64,000 bases of DNA. Source: Collinsella sp. AM17-1 (GTDB lineage: Bacteria > Actinomycetota > Coriobacteriia > Coriobacteriales > Coriobacteriaceae). Every line of letters begins with the position of its first letter. Position 1 is the first letter of the stretch. The notes below the pieces were generated by a model. The model was given only the letters and a program-made list of their open reading frames with translations. It made no database searches and was not told the origin of the DNA. The stretch covers positions 67,160 to 131,159 of the forward strand of contig NZ_QRJZ01000004.1 of NCBI RefSeq assembly GCF_003470665.1, given 5' to 3'. The position numbers were made by a program, and so were the translations under genes. Positions 1 through 10,047 of the stretch are shown here, one piece after another.

Positions 1-194
1 TTGACGAGCGGCATGATCATGTCGAGCAGGATGATGTCGGCGCGCGACGCGGCATGGCGCGCCAGCAGGTCCTCGCCGCGCGTAACGAGCGCAACATCGA
101 CCGCCGTGCCCGTCTCGATCGACCAACGGTCGATCATCCGGTGCAGTCTATCTAGAAAAGCGACGTCATCGTCGCAGGCAATAATCTTGAGCAT
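1..194 (-). CDS. Response regulator receiver domain, N-terminal fragment cut by the window edge
   Basis: Reading leftwards from an ATG at 194, the frame gives 64 residues with the hallmarks of a CheY-like receiver domain. The N-terminal beta strand MLKIIACDDD carries the acidic DDD cluster. Further on, DIILLDMIMP holds the phospho-acceptor Asp followed by the usual MP turn. The rest of the protein, including any output domain, lies outside the window, so its DNA-binding class cannot be told. The DNA between this start and nadA is shared by two divergent promoters. Confidence 0.75.
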   Translation of the reverse strand, partial: MLKIIACDDDVAFLDRLHRMIDRWSIETGTAVDVALVTRGEDLLARHAASRADIILLDMIMPLV

Positions 195-401
195 TCTGAG
201 CCCCCTTAGTAGTTCGATTTTGCCACATTGGGCGCGGACCACTCGCGGGGGAGCGCCCGTTCGTGCCTCACGGTGCGCAACTCGCGCCGAGCGGTATTGC
301 GGTGGCGAAAGATGCCTCCTGCGCTATCGAGAGCTCGGCTATCCTCAGCTTGCCAGTTCGAATATGGACTTGCCGCATGGTCGAATCTTTATTTCAACTT
401 T

Positions 402-445
402 ACACCTAGGTTTACAGCTGTCTTGTCAGCTGTAAACCTAGGTGT
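402..445. promoter_or_regulatory. Nested palindrome upstream of nadA, probable NiaR operator
   Basis: Two perfect 19-nt inverted arms (402-420 and 427-445) surround a 6-nt spacer. Each arm is itself nearly palindromic around CCTAGG (405-410 and 437-442), and CAGCTG flanks the centre. The block ends about 40 bases before the nadA start. The operon's last gene encodes a NiaR-type repressor, so a niacin-responsive operator is the natural reading. That assignment is inference. The remaining 195-486 holds no gene I can support. Confidence 0.7.
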
Positions 446-486
446 CATACTAAAGCCCCAAGATTCGCCAAAAGAGAGGGGCCTTG

Positions 487-1512
487 ATGGCACAGAGCGC
501 GAACATGGATGCGTCGGAGCTTGCACGCGATATCGCGGCCGGCCTAGCATCGGCAACGACGGCAACGGAGCGCGCGGCACTGGTGCCCGCAGAGCTCGTC
601 GAGGCCATTCAGCAACTTAAAACCCAACGCGACGCGGTGATCCTGGCGCACTATTACGTGGCGCCCGAGGTTCAGGCTGTGGCCGATTACGTCGGCGACA
701 GCTTCTACCTGGCAAAGCTTGCCAAGAGCCTGCCGCAGCAGACCATCGTGCTGTGCGGCGTGGAGTTTATGGGCGAGAGCGCCAAGCTGCTCAATCCCAC
801 CAAGACCGTGCTGCTGCCCGAGCCGGGCGCGGACTGTCCCATGGCGCACATGGTCAAGCGCGAGACGGTCGATGCGGCGCGCGCCGAGTACGGCGACGAC
901 CTGGCCGTGGTCTGCTACGTCAACTCCACGGTCGAGATCAAGAGCTGGAGTGACGTGTGCGTTACCAGCTCAAACGCCGTCAAGATCGTCTCCGAGCTGC
1001 CGCAGCAGCACATCTTGTTCATTCCCGACCAGAACCTGGGCCGCTTCGTAGCCGAGCAGGTGCCCCAAAAGCACGTCATCCCCAACAACGGCTACTGCCC
1101 GCGCCATCACATCATCACCGTCGAGCAGATCGTCGACGCGACGGAGGCCCACCCCGACGCGCTCGTGCTGGCGCATCCTGAGTGCAAGGCTGACGTCCTG
1201 GCTGAGGCCGACTACATCGGCTCCACCGCCGGCATCATCAAGTATGCCGAGGAGTCCGACGCGAGCGAGTTCATTATCGTGACGGTCCGCGGCGTACTCT
1301 ACGAGCTCGAGCGCCGCTGCCAGGGCACCGGCAAGAAGTTCTACTTCCCCGCGGTGCAGCCCACCTGCGTCAACATGGATCTCATCACGCTCGAAAAGCT
1401 CGTGCGCTGCCTGGAGACGGGCGAGGGCGAGGTGCAGATTGGCGTGTCGGACAAGGCCGCCGATCAGGCCAAGCTCACGCTCGACCGCATGCTCGAGTAC
1501 GCAGCGCGCTAG
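487..1512 (+). CDS. nadA: Quinolinate synthase NadA
   Basis: NadA condenses iminoaspartate with dihydroxyacetone phosphate to give quinolinate, the second step of de novo NAD synthesis. It uses an oxygen-sensitive [4Fe-4S] cluster. The 341-residue product has the family signatures: AHYYVAPEVQ near the N terminus, CGVEFMGESAK, NGYCPRHH, AHPECKADV and PTCVNMDL. Three of these cysteines, in CGVEF, GYCPR and PTCVN, match the cluster ligands. The start chosen is ATG 487, behind an AGAGAGGGG ribosome site; the TTG at 484 is too close to it. It is first in an operon with nadB, nadC and niaR, and lies just downstream of the nested palindrome. Confidence 0.95.
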   Translation: MAQSANMDASELARDIAAGLASATTATERAALVPAELVEAIQQLKTQRDAVILAHYYVAPEVQAVADYVGDSFYLAKLAKSLPQQTIVLCGVEFMGESAKLLNPTKTVLLPEPGADCPMAHMVKRETVDAARAEYGDDLAVVCYVNSTVEIKSWSDVCVTSSNAVKIVSELPQQHILFIPDQNLGRFVAEQVPQKHVIPNNGYCPRHHIITVEQIVDATEAHPDALVLAHPECKADVLAEADYIGSTAGIIKYAEESDASEFIIVTVRGVLYELERRCQGTGKKFYFPAVQPTCVNMDLITLEKLVRCLETGEGEVQIGVSDKAADQAKLTLDRMLEYAAR

Positions 1513-1567
1513 AACAATGCGGCATGAGGGACGGTCCCTTATGTCACATTCAAGGGAGAGGATTCCT

Positions 1568-2944
1568 GTGGAAACCAAGCAATACCCCGATATGGAGTGC
1601 GACGTCGTTATTGCCGGCTGCGGTGTAGCGGGCCTGTACGCGGCTCTCAACCTGCCGACGAGCATGCGCGTGATCATGCTCTCCAAGGGCGCTGTCGACG
1701 AGTGCGATTCGATGCTCGCGCAGGGCGGCATTTGCGTGCTGCCCGAGGGCTCGGACTACGATGCCTTCTTTGAGGACACCATGCACGCCGGCCACTACGA
1801 GAACCGCCGCGAGAGCGTCGACATCATGATTCGCTCGAGCCGTTCGGTCATCAACGACCTGCTGGCCATGGGCGTGGACTTTGAGCGCAAAGCCGACGGC
1901 AGCCTCGACTTTACCCGCGAGGGCGCGCACAGCCGCCCCCGCATTGCCTTCCATGCCGACATTACGGGCAAGGAGATCACGACCAAGCTGCTTCAGGCCG
2001 TTCGCAAACTGGATAACGTGCAGATTTTGGAGCACGTGGCCATGACCGACATCCTGACGGGCGAGCGTGACGGCGCCACGGTGTGTGCCGGTGTCGTTGC
2101 CGTTCCCGTGGACGAGGACAACTCGGTTCGTCCCGCCGACGAGCTGGTAAATGCCGCCGAGGGCGCGCATGCCGGCGAGCCGTTTAAGATCCATGCCCGT
2201 CACACGCTGTGGGCAACGGGCGGCATCGGCGGCGTGTACGACCATTCGACCAACTACCCGCAGCTCACCGGTGACGCCTGCTACATCGCTCAGGAGCATG
2301 GCATTAAGATGGAGCACCTGGACTACGTGCAGATTCACCCCACGGGCCTGTTCTCGCCGCAGCCAGGCCGCACGTTCCTGATCAGCGAGAGCTGCCGCGG
2401 CGAGGGCGCGATTCTGCTCAATGCCGCCGGTGAGCGCTTTACCGACGAGCTTCAGCCGCGCGATGTGGTCGCCGCCGCTATTCGCGAGCAGATGAAGCAG
2501 GACGGTACCGAGCACGAGTGGCTGAGCTTTGCCCCCGTCGAGCGCGATGTAGTGACCGGGCACTTTGCCAACATTCGCGCACGCTGCCTGGAGGACGGTC
2601 GCGACATCCTGGATGAGCCCATTCCCGTTACGCCTACGCAGCACTACTTTATGGGCGGCGTGTGGGTCGACAAGGACGGCCGCACCTCGATGCCCGAGCT
2701 CTACGCAGCCGGTGAGACAGCCTGCAACGGCGTGCACGGCAAGAATCGCCTGGCTTCCAACAGCCTGCTCGAGTCCCTGGTTTGGGGCCGCCGTGCCGCC
2801 TGGTGCATGTGCACCGGCGAGTCGCTCGCCGTGGAGCAGGCGGGCGAGCCCGCGCTCGACGGGCGTCATCGCGCCCTGAGCGCCGACTCCCTGGCAATCG
2901 ATGATTTGGCCCGTGCCGCCGGCACGCAGACCGTGGAGGAGTAG
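1568..2944 (+). CDS. nadB: L-aspartate oxidase NadB
   Basis: This flavoprotein oxidises L-aspartate to iminoaspartate, the substrate of NadA. In anaerobes fumarate is the likely electron acceptor. The N-terminal FAD-binding strand reads VVIAGCGVAGLYAA. The middle has the conserved HPTGLF stretch, and the C-terminal part carries ELYAAGETACNGVHG and NRLASNSLLE, typical of the succinate dehydrogenase/NadB flavoprotein superfamily. At 458 residues it lacks much of the long C-terminal helical extension of larger NadB proteins. GTG 1568 is preferred because GGGAGAGG lies seven bases upstream. ATG 1541 and ATG 1592 are in-frame alternatives. It lies between nadA and nadC. Confidence 0.93.
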   Translation: METKQYPDMECDVVIAGCGVAGLYAALNLPTSMRVIMLSKGAVDECDSMLAQGGICVLPEGSDYDAFFEDTMHAGHYENRRESVDIMIRSSRSVINDLLAMGVDFERKADGSLDFTREGAHSRPRIAFHADITGKEITTKLLQAVRKLDNVQILEHVAMTDILTGERDGATVCAGVVAVPVDEDNSVRPADELVNAAEGAHAGEPFKIHARHTLWATGGIGGVYDHSTNYPQLTGDACYIAQEHGIKMEHLDYVQIHPTGLFSPQPGRTFLISESCRGEGAILLNAAGERFTDELQPRDVVAAAIREQMKQDGTEHEWLSFAPVERDVVTGHFANIRARCLEDGRDILDEPIPVTPTQHYFMGGVWVDKDGRTSMPELYAAGETACNGVHGKNRLASNSLLESLVWGRRAAWCMCTGESLAVEQAGEPALDGRHRALSADSLAIDDLARAAGTQTVEE

Positions 2945-2947
2945 ACC

Positions 2948-3808
2948 ATGAATCCCATTACCATGAAGCTCGTCGTCGATGATCTGATTCTGCAGGCTCT
3001 GCGCGAGGACATCACGTTTGAGGATGTGAGCACGGCGAGTGTGTGCCCCACGGCGCGCCCCGCCACGGTGGAGCTCATCGCCAAGGCCGATGGCATCATC
3101 GCGGGCTTGGATGTGTTCGCCCGCACCTTTGAGCTGCTGGATTCGCAGAGCTCGGTGCTGTTTGATGTTGCCGACGGTGACGAGGTGCACGCCGGCGACC
3201 ACGTGGGCCAGGTGCGCGGCGATGCGCGCGTGCTGCTTTCGGGCGAGCGCGTGGCGCTCAACTACCTGCAGCGCATGAGCGGTATCGCTACCTATACGCA
3301 CAGAATGGCAGCGGCGCTCGAGGGTACCAAGACCGTGCTTGTCGACACACGCAAGACCACGCCGGGCATGCGCGTTTTCGAGAAGGCCGCGGTCGAGATC
3401 GGCGGCGGCAGCAACCATCGCTACAACCTGTCGACAGCCGTCATGCTCAAGGACAACCACATCGATGCTGCCGGTGGCGTGACGCGCGCGATCGAGATGG
3501 CGCGCGCCCACGCGTCGTTTACCACGACGGTCGAGATCGAGTGCGAGAACCTGGACATGGTGCGCGAGGCCGTGGAAGCCGGCGCCGACATCATCATGTT
3601 CGACAACATGACCCACGACGACATGGCCGCCGCTATCGAGCTTATCGCCGGTCGCGCCAAGACTGAGTGTTCGGGCAATGTGGACGTCAGCAATATTCGC
3701 GCCCTGGCCGATCTGGGCGTCGACTTTATTAGCTCGGGCGCGCTGACACACTCCGCCCCGATCCTCGACCTCTCGCTTAAGCACCTGCGTCTGCTGGACG
3801 GTAAATAA
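2948..3808 (+). CDS. nadC: Nicotinate-nucleotide pyrophosphorylase (carboxylating) NadC
   Basis: NadC converts quinolinate and PRPP to nicotinate mononucleotide, releasing CO2. The 286-residue product shows DTRKTTPGMR, GGGSNHRYNL and KDNHI, the PRPP- and quinolinate-binding motifs. The C-terminal half has IECENLDMVREA and SSGALTHSAP of the beta barrel. It starts three bases after the nadB stop, and its TAA overlaps the niaR ATG (TAATG), which suggests translational coupling. Confidence 0.95.
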   Translation: MNPITMKLVVDDLILQALREDITFEDVSTASVCPTARPATVELIAKADGIIAGLDVFARTFELLDSQSSVLFDVADGDEVHAGDHVGQVRGDARVLLSGERVALNYLQRMSGIATYTHRMAAALEGTKTVLVDTRKTTPGMRVFEKAAVEIGGGSNHRYNLSTAVMLKDNHIDAAGGVTRAIEMARAHASFTTTVEIECENLDMVREAVEAGADIIMFDNMTHDDMAAAIELIAGRAKTECSGNVDVSNIRALADLGVDFISSGALTHSAPILDLSLKHLRLLDGK

Positions 3809-4353
3809 TGAACGCCCGCGAGCGCCGTCGTGCCATCATGGGCGTTCTCGAGGGAGCCAGGGAGCCCGTTTCGGGCAGCGCACTTGCCCGCGAGGTTGGC
3901 GTGAGCCGCCAGGTCGTGGTTCAGGATATTGCCCTGTTGCGCGCCGATGGGCACGATGTCGTGGCAACCAACCGCGGCTACGTGCTGCAGGAGGCACCCA
4001 GCAGCCCCGCCGTGCCCACGCGCTTGGTCAAGGTTCGCCACAGCGTGGAGCAGGCAGGCGATGAGCTCACGAGTATCGTCGACGCCGGCGGCGCCGTGCT
4101 CAACGTGATCGTCAATCACCGCGTGTACGGTAAGATCACGGCCGACCTGGACATTCGCAATCGTCGCGATGTTGAGCGCTACCTGCACGATATCGAGAGC
4201 GGCAAGAGCTTTCCACTACTAACGGTGACGAGCGGCTACCACTTCCATCGCATCGCCGCGGAAGACGAGCAGACCCTCGACGAGATCGAGGCCATACTCA
4301 AGGAGAAGGGCTACCTTGCCGATTTAATGCCCTACGAGGACGATCTATCGTAG
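3808..4353 (+). CDS. niaR: NiaR-type niacin-responsive transcriptional repressor
   Basis: The 181-residue protein has an N-terminal helix-turn-helix (about residues 5-60, with EVGVSRQVVVQDIALLRADGH). A 3H domain follows (about 75-175), named for its conserved histidines, seen here in VRHSVEQ, VNHRVYG and YHFHRI. This is the architecture of NiaR (YrxA), which binds nicotinic acid and represses NAD biosynthesis and niacin uptake genes. As the last gene of the nad operon it probably represses its own operon through the palindrome at 402-445. Confidence 0.9.
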   Translation: MNARERRRAIMGVLEGAREPVSGSALAREVGVSRQVVVQDIALLRADGHDVVATNRGYVLQEAPSSPAVPTRLVKVRHSVEQAGDELTSIVDAGGAVLNVIVNHRVYGKITADLDIRNRRDVERYLHDIESGKSFPLLTVTSGYHFHRIAAEDEQTLDEIEAILKEKGYLADLMPYEDDLS

Positions 4354-4364
4354 CCGATGCTGCA

Positions 4365-4460
4365 AACGTCCCTAAGCGGCAATCTGACGTTCAATTGTCG
4401 GTCGCGTACAAAAGTACGCTTCCCTCCTCTTTCACGTCACCTTGCTCGCCTAGGGACGTT
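4365..4460. repeat. Spaced inverted repeat carrying the ACGTCCC motif
   Basis: AACGTCCCTA (4365-4374) and TAGGGACGTT (4451-4460) are perfect inverted ends about 76 bases apart, just after niaR. The ACGTCCC/GGGACGT core resembles the interspersed elements at 9697-9906, 27984-28060 and 31676-31724, so this may be a diverged member of that family. Confidence 0.45.
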
Positions 4461-4510
4461 TTCGCTGACGTGAGCTCAACCTGCGATGGTGCCTAATTGG
4501 TTATCCGCAC

Positions 4511-4551
4511 AAAAAAGGAGGCCTCCGCGGCGATGCGGAGGCCTCCTTTTT
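4511..4551. terminator. Bidirectional rho-independent terminator between niaR and the ferredoxin gene
   Basis: A GGAGGCCTCCGC/GCGGAGGCCTCC stem with a 6-base loop is flanked by six A on the left and five T on the right. It can therefore end transcription from both convergent genes. Confidence 0.85.
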
Positions 4552-4590
4552 GTGCACGGTGTACTTTTGAGTGTGCAAGTGGGGGAGTTG

Positions 4591-4776
4591 TTACTCCTCG
4601 ACGATCTCGGTGATCGCGCCAGCGGGGCAAGCGTCCTGGCAAGCGCCACAGGCGACGCAGGAGTCCTCGTCAGCGACGGTAGCGACGTCCTGGAGCTCCA
4701 GAACGCCAGCGGGGCAGGAGTCGACGCAAACGCCACAAGCGATGCACTCGTCGGCATCAATTACGGGATGAGCCAT
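4591..4776 (-). CDS. 2[4Fe-4S] ferredoxin
   Basis: This 61-residue soluble electron carrier has two classic cluster motifs, CIACGVCVDSCP (near residues 12-23) and CVACGACQDACP (near 43-54). The remaining acidic residues are typical of clostridial-type ferredoxins. ATG 4776 is preferred over a longer frame because GAGAGGA lies just upstream. It is a plausible partner for the pyruvate:ferredoxin oxidoreductase at the other end of the window, but it stands alone here. Confidence 0.93.
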   Translation of the reverse strand: MAHPVIDADECIACGVCVDSCPAGVLELQDVATVADEDSCVACGACQDACPAGAITEIVEE

Positions 4777-4998
4777 GGTAGTTTCCTCTCTGTTGACCGA
4801 CGCTACAGGCGATGTGCGTCGGTTTGATTCGGGCAAAAACATACCACGGGAGCGACCGTTTGCAATACCCTCTGACCGGCATCTTCATACCGTTCGCCGA
4901 GTATGCCACGGCTTACTAAAAAACATGCAGGTGAGGCCGCTGAGCTGCGCAAATGTTAGCTAAAGGTGACTCGAAATATTGAGCTATTGAGCGCGCCT

Positions 4999-5110
4999 GC
5001 GGAAAGGGCATCCCGTTATTTTGCCGAAAACAGGGTCGCTGTTTCCGGTTGGGCCCGCTAGCGGAAACTGCGACCCGGTATCAGCTCTCAAAACGGGACG
5101 AGCTTTCCGC
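4999..5110. repeat. Nested inverted-repeat element between ferredoxin and dnaK
   Basis: An outer pair of 19-nt arms (4999-5017 and 5092-5110, 16 of 19 matching) encloses an inner pair of 15-nt arms (5033-5047 and 5062-5076, one mismatch). Together they could fold into one long branched hairpin of about 112 nt. No gene overlaps it. It could be a REP-like mobile palindrome or a structured RNA. The rest of the 595-base gap holds only the dnaK control region. Confidence 0.6.
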
Positions 5111-5235
5111 AAGGCGGCCCCAGACACCTTCGGACCCAAACCTCAGCCATCTCTACATAGATCTCAATAGATCTGCCGAGAACTCAAACAGCGCATCTAC
5201 CTGCGAATTTAAGAACCTAAACTCTCGGCAATAAG

Positions 5236-5262
5236 AAATCTTATATGAATTGACTTAGATTT
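5236..5262 (+). promoter_or_regulatory. Putative HspR-binding (HAIR-like) box upstream of dnaK
   Basis: AAATCTTATAT, five bases, then GACTTAGATTT. The same two 11-mers with the same spacing occur upstream of clpB (16269-16295) and were not noticed elsewhere in the window. The half-sites CTTATAT and GACTTAG are arranged like the actinobacterial HAIR inverted repeat but diverge from its usual consensus. HspR is encoded in this same operon. Confidence 0.65.
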
Positions 5263-5371
5263 TGTATATTCCGGCCCATAAGGGGATACACTACATCCTG
5301 AAAGACAAGCCGAAGCACCGCGCGACAGACCGCCGAGTTGGTGCAAACGCACAAGAGAGAGGGAATTTCTA

Positions 5372-7264
<1,893 letters not shown>

Positions 7265-7266
7265 TC

Positions 7267-8109
7267 ATGTCCGCCCGTAAAGCTCGCGCGGAGGCGGCTG
7301 CCGCTGGCGCCGCCCCCGTTGACTCTGAGGAGAAGGACGTGAAGATTCCCGTAGAGGCCGTCGACGATACCGAGGCCAACGAGGCCGAGGCCGCCGAGGC
7401 TGCCGAGAACCAGGTAGAGGATCCCAACAAGGAGGCGACGATGACCGAGGACGAGATGGTGGAAGCCGCTATCCGCGCCGGTGAAGAAGCCGCCGACAAC
7501 GACTTTAAGCTCAAGTTCGAGCAGGCCCAAAAAGAGCTTGCCGACGTGCGCCATGAGCTCGATGCTGCGGCAGAGGCTCAGAAGGCCGCCGAGGACAAGG
7601 CAAAGGACGCCACCGAGCGTACCGCCCGTCTGCAGGCCGACTGGGAGAACTTCCGTCGCCGCACCGCCAATGAGCGTATCGCCGAGCGCGAGCGCGCGAC
7701 CGAGAAGCTTGTCACCGCGCTGTTGCCGGTGATTGACGATATCGAGCGCGCGATCGACCATGCCCGCAGCCAAGAGCTTTCCGACGACTTTAAGCAGTTC
7801 GTCGATGGCGTTGACGCGGTACATGCCAAGCTGCTCGACGTTTTTGCGCACGAGGGCGTTGAGCCCATCGACCCCAAGGGCGAGGCGTTCGATCCGCTCG
7901 AGCACCAGGCTGTGGGTCGCGTCGAGGACGCATCGCAGTATGACGAGACCGTCAACGATGTGTACCAGAAGGGCTACCGCATGGCGGATCGCATCCTGCG
8001 TTCCGCGATGGTGACGGTGACCTACGGTGGCGAGAAGCGCCCCGCACCGGAGCCCGAAGCGGCGCCCGAGGATGCTACGGCCGATACGGCCGAGAGCACC
8101 GAGGAGTAA
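7267..8109 (+). CDS. grpE: Nucleotide exchange factor GrpE
   Basis: GrpE releases ADP from DnaK. The conserved part runs from the long coiled coil (about residues 75-140, with the RLQADWENFRRR motif) to the C-terminal beta domain (VGRVEDASQYDETVNDVYQKGYRM). The protein is 280 residues, longer than usual, because of an acidic Ala/Glu-rich N terminus. An in-frame ATG at 7441, preceded by AAGGAGG at the right distance, would give a conventional 222-residue protein, so a second internal start is likely. A GC-rich hairpin follows the gene. Confidence 0.95.
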   Translation: MSARKARAEAAAAGAAPVDSEEKDVKIPVEAVDDTEANEAEAAEAAENQVEDPNKEATMTEDEMVEAAIRAGEEAADNDFKLKFEQAQKELADVRHELDAAAEAQKAAEDKAKDATERTARLQADWENFRRRTANERIAERERATEKLVTALLPVIDDIERAIDHARSQELSDDFKQFVDGVDAVHAKLLDVFAHEGVEPIDPKGEAFDPLEHQAVGRVEDASQYDETVNDVYQKGYRMADRILRSAMVTVTYGGEKRPAPEPEAAPEDATADTAESTEE

Positions 8110-8114
8110 TTGAG

Positions 8115-8147
8115 AAGGGCCCCGGGGCAACACCCGGGGCCCTTTCT
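8115..8147 (+). terminator. Hairpin after grpE
   Basis: A 12-bp stem, AAGGGCCCCGGG/CCCGGGGCCCTT, with a 6-base loop and only a short T-poor tail (TTTCT). It may act as a partial terminator or an RNA stabiliser, lowering dnaJ-hspR relative to dnaK-grpE. Confidence 0.6.
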
Positions 8148-8217
8148 GGCCTAGTGCCATATGAAAGCGTGAGCCGTCGTCTGCATGGGCGGCGGACGTA
8201 ACAGGAGAGGAGCTACG

Positions 8218-9183
8218 ATGGCTGCAGGCAAAACCTTCTATGACATCCTGGGCGTATCCAAGAGCGCCTCCGACAAAGAGATCAAGAGCGCGTTTCGCAA
8301 GCTCGCGCAAAAATATCACCCCGATGCCGGCGGCGACGAGGCCAAGTTCAAGGAGATCAGCGAGGCCTACGAAACGCTTTCGGATGAGAAGAAGCGCAAA
8401 GAGTACGACCAGATGCTCATGTTCGGCGGCATGCCGGGCGCGGGCGGCGCGTATGGCGGCGGCTACGGGGCCGGCGCGGGCGCCAGCGGCTGGGGCGATA
8501 TCTTCGACAGCATCTTTAGCGGCAACGGCGCCTGGGGCAGCGATTGGGGCTCGGGCTTTGCCGGGGCTGCGGGCGCTGCCGGTGCCGGCGCTGGCCGCAG
8601 CCGTGCTCGCAAGGGCGGCGACCTGTCGCTGACTGTCGACGTGACGGCCGAGGACGCGTTTCGCGGCGTGACGCACAAGGTCACCTATCGCATTCCCTCG
8701 ACGGGCGAGCAGCAGACCATTACGGTCTCGGTGCCCGCGGGCGCGGTCGACGGAGGCAAGCTGCGTTACAAGCGTCGCGGCGAGTATGGCGTTGCCGGCG
8801 GCGAGCGCGGCGACCTGGTCGTGACCACGCACGTGGAGGAGCATCCGCTGTTTAAGCGTAAAGGTGCCGACGTGACCATGGAGGTACCGGTCTCGGTCTA
8901 TGAGGCGGCGCTCGGCTGCACGGTGGACGTGCCGACGCCCGGCGGTGCGACGGTTCGTCTGAAGGTGCCCGCGGGTACCCAGACGGGCAAGAAGTTCCGC
9001 TTTAAGGAGATGGGCGCGCCCGACGTTAAGCACCGTGGCCGCACGGGTGCGCTGCTCGTCGAGATCAAGGTGCAGGTCCCCACAAATCTATCCGATGACG
9101 AGCGTGATGCCATGACCAAGCTGCGCGAGGCCGACACACGCGACTATCGCGAGAAGGTCAATCGTTACAAGGCGACGTACTAG
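8218..9183 (+). CDS. dnaJ: J-domain co-chaperone, DnaJ/CbpA type without zinc finger
   Basis: This stimulates the DnaK ATPase. The J domain (residues 5-70) contains KYHPDAGG with the essential HPD. A Gly/Ala-rich linker (75-135) follows, then two beta-barrel substrate-binding domains ([12 protein letters not shown] and [18 protein letters not shown]). There is no CxxCxGxG zinc-binding repeat, so this is a class B (CbpA-like) protein although it sits in the main dnaK operon. At 321 residues it fits that class. ATG 8218 follows AGGAGAGGAG. Downstream is hspR. Confidence 0.93.
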   Translation: MAAGKTFYDILGVSKSASDKEIKSAFRKLAQKYHPDAGGDEAKFKEISEAYETLSDEKKRKEYDQMLMFGGMPGAGGAYGGGYGAGAGASGWGDIFDSIFSGNGAWGSDWGSGFAGAAGAAGAGAGRSRARKGGDLSLTVDVTAEDAFRGVTHKVTYRIPSTGEQQTITVSVPAGAVDGGKLRYKRRGEYGVAGGERGDLVVTTHVEEHPLFKRKGADVTMEVPVSVYEAALGCTVDVPTPGGATVRLKVPAGTQTGKKFRFKEMGAPDVKHRGRTGALLVEIKVQVPTNLSDDERDAMTKLREADTRDYREKVNRYKATY

Positions 9184-9255
9184 GGCGGTCGTGGCGCACG
9201 CCCGCGCCCGCGGGCTTATGATGGACGATAACGAGACGGAAAGGGGTCAGGTAGC

Positions 9256-9672
9256 ATGGCCGAGGACAATAGGAACAAACCGCTGTACATGATCAGCGTG
9301 GCGGCCGAGCTGACCGGCATGCACCCGCAGACTCTGCGCGTCTACGAGTCCAAGGGCCTGGTGAATCCTCAGCGCTCGGGCGGTAACACGCGCCTGTATT
9401 CGCGTGCCGATATCGAGCGTCTGGAACTCATCAACCAGCTGACCGACGAGGGCATCAACCTCGCCGGCGTGGTGCGCATCCTCGATATGAAGGAGCGTGC
9501 TGAGGAGCGCGAGCGCGAGAACGAGAAGCTCCGCGCTCGCGTGCGCCAGCTCGAGGACGAGCTGCACGAGTACAAGATGCAAAAGAAGATCACCGCCCTG
9601 GCCCCGCGCGATGGCTCAGTCAACCCCGAGCAAGTCATGCGCAAGCTGCTAGGTACGGGCGGCGACGTATAG
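9256..9672 (+). CDS. hspR: MerR-family heat-shock repressor HspR
   Basis: The 138-residue protein has a MerR winged-helix N terminus (ELTGMHPQTLRVYESKGLVNPQR, then NTRLYSRADIERL). A long charged coiled coil (KERAEERERENEKLRARVRQ) follows for dimerisation. HspR represses dnaK, clpB and often lon through HAIR repeats, usually with DnaK as co-repressor. Its place after dnaJ is the actinobacterial arrangement. The shared boxes at 5236 and 16269 are its likely targets here. Confidence 0.93.
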   Translation: MAEDNRNKPLYMISVAAELTGMHPQTLRVYESKGLVNPQRSGGNTRLYSRADIERLELINQLTDEGINLAGVVRILDMKERAEERERENEKLRARVRQLEDELHEYKMQKKITALAPRDGSVNPEQVMRKLLGTGGDV

Positions 9673-9696
9673 CTCCGCCGGCGCTGCCGGGCACTC

Positions 9697-9906
9697 ATTG
9701 GGGACGTACTTAAATGAGTGCCCCAAAATGAGAGTGGATAATCTCCCGTTTTTGGCCTATGTGCAGGCTCAAAGTGGGAGATTACCCACTCTCGTCATTT
9801 CGGCACTTGGGGACGTTCCTTTTCTGGTCATTGGGGACAGACTTAAATGAGTAGTCGTTGGGGACGTTCTTGTTTGACTAGTCGTTTAAGAACGTCCCCA
9901 ATGACT
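9697..9906. repeat. Cluster of interspersed palindromic repeats (GGGGACGT family)
   Basis: The gap between hspR and the hydratase gene is packed with hairpins. ACTCATTGGGGACGT/AAATGAGT lies near 9697-9725. An 18-nt near-perfect inverted repeat (9730-9747 with 9776-9793) has one mispaired position. A 19-nt pair (9853-9871 with 9888-9906) carries TTGGGGACGTTCTT. Similar sequences recur at 27984-28060 and 31676-31724. No coding frame is credible here. Confidence 0.75.
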
Positions 9907-10047
9907 ACCCTGCGCTAAGCTCGCCCTATGCTTTACTGAGATAAAGTGAACGTGCAGATTCGTAACCCGCTCGCAACCGTTCTATGGCACGATATTGAAC
10001 GAATGTATGCTATGCGCCCAAATCTTTTGGGCAGAGTGGGAGACAGT

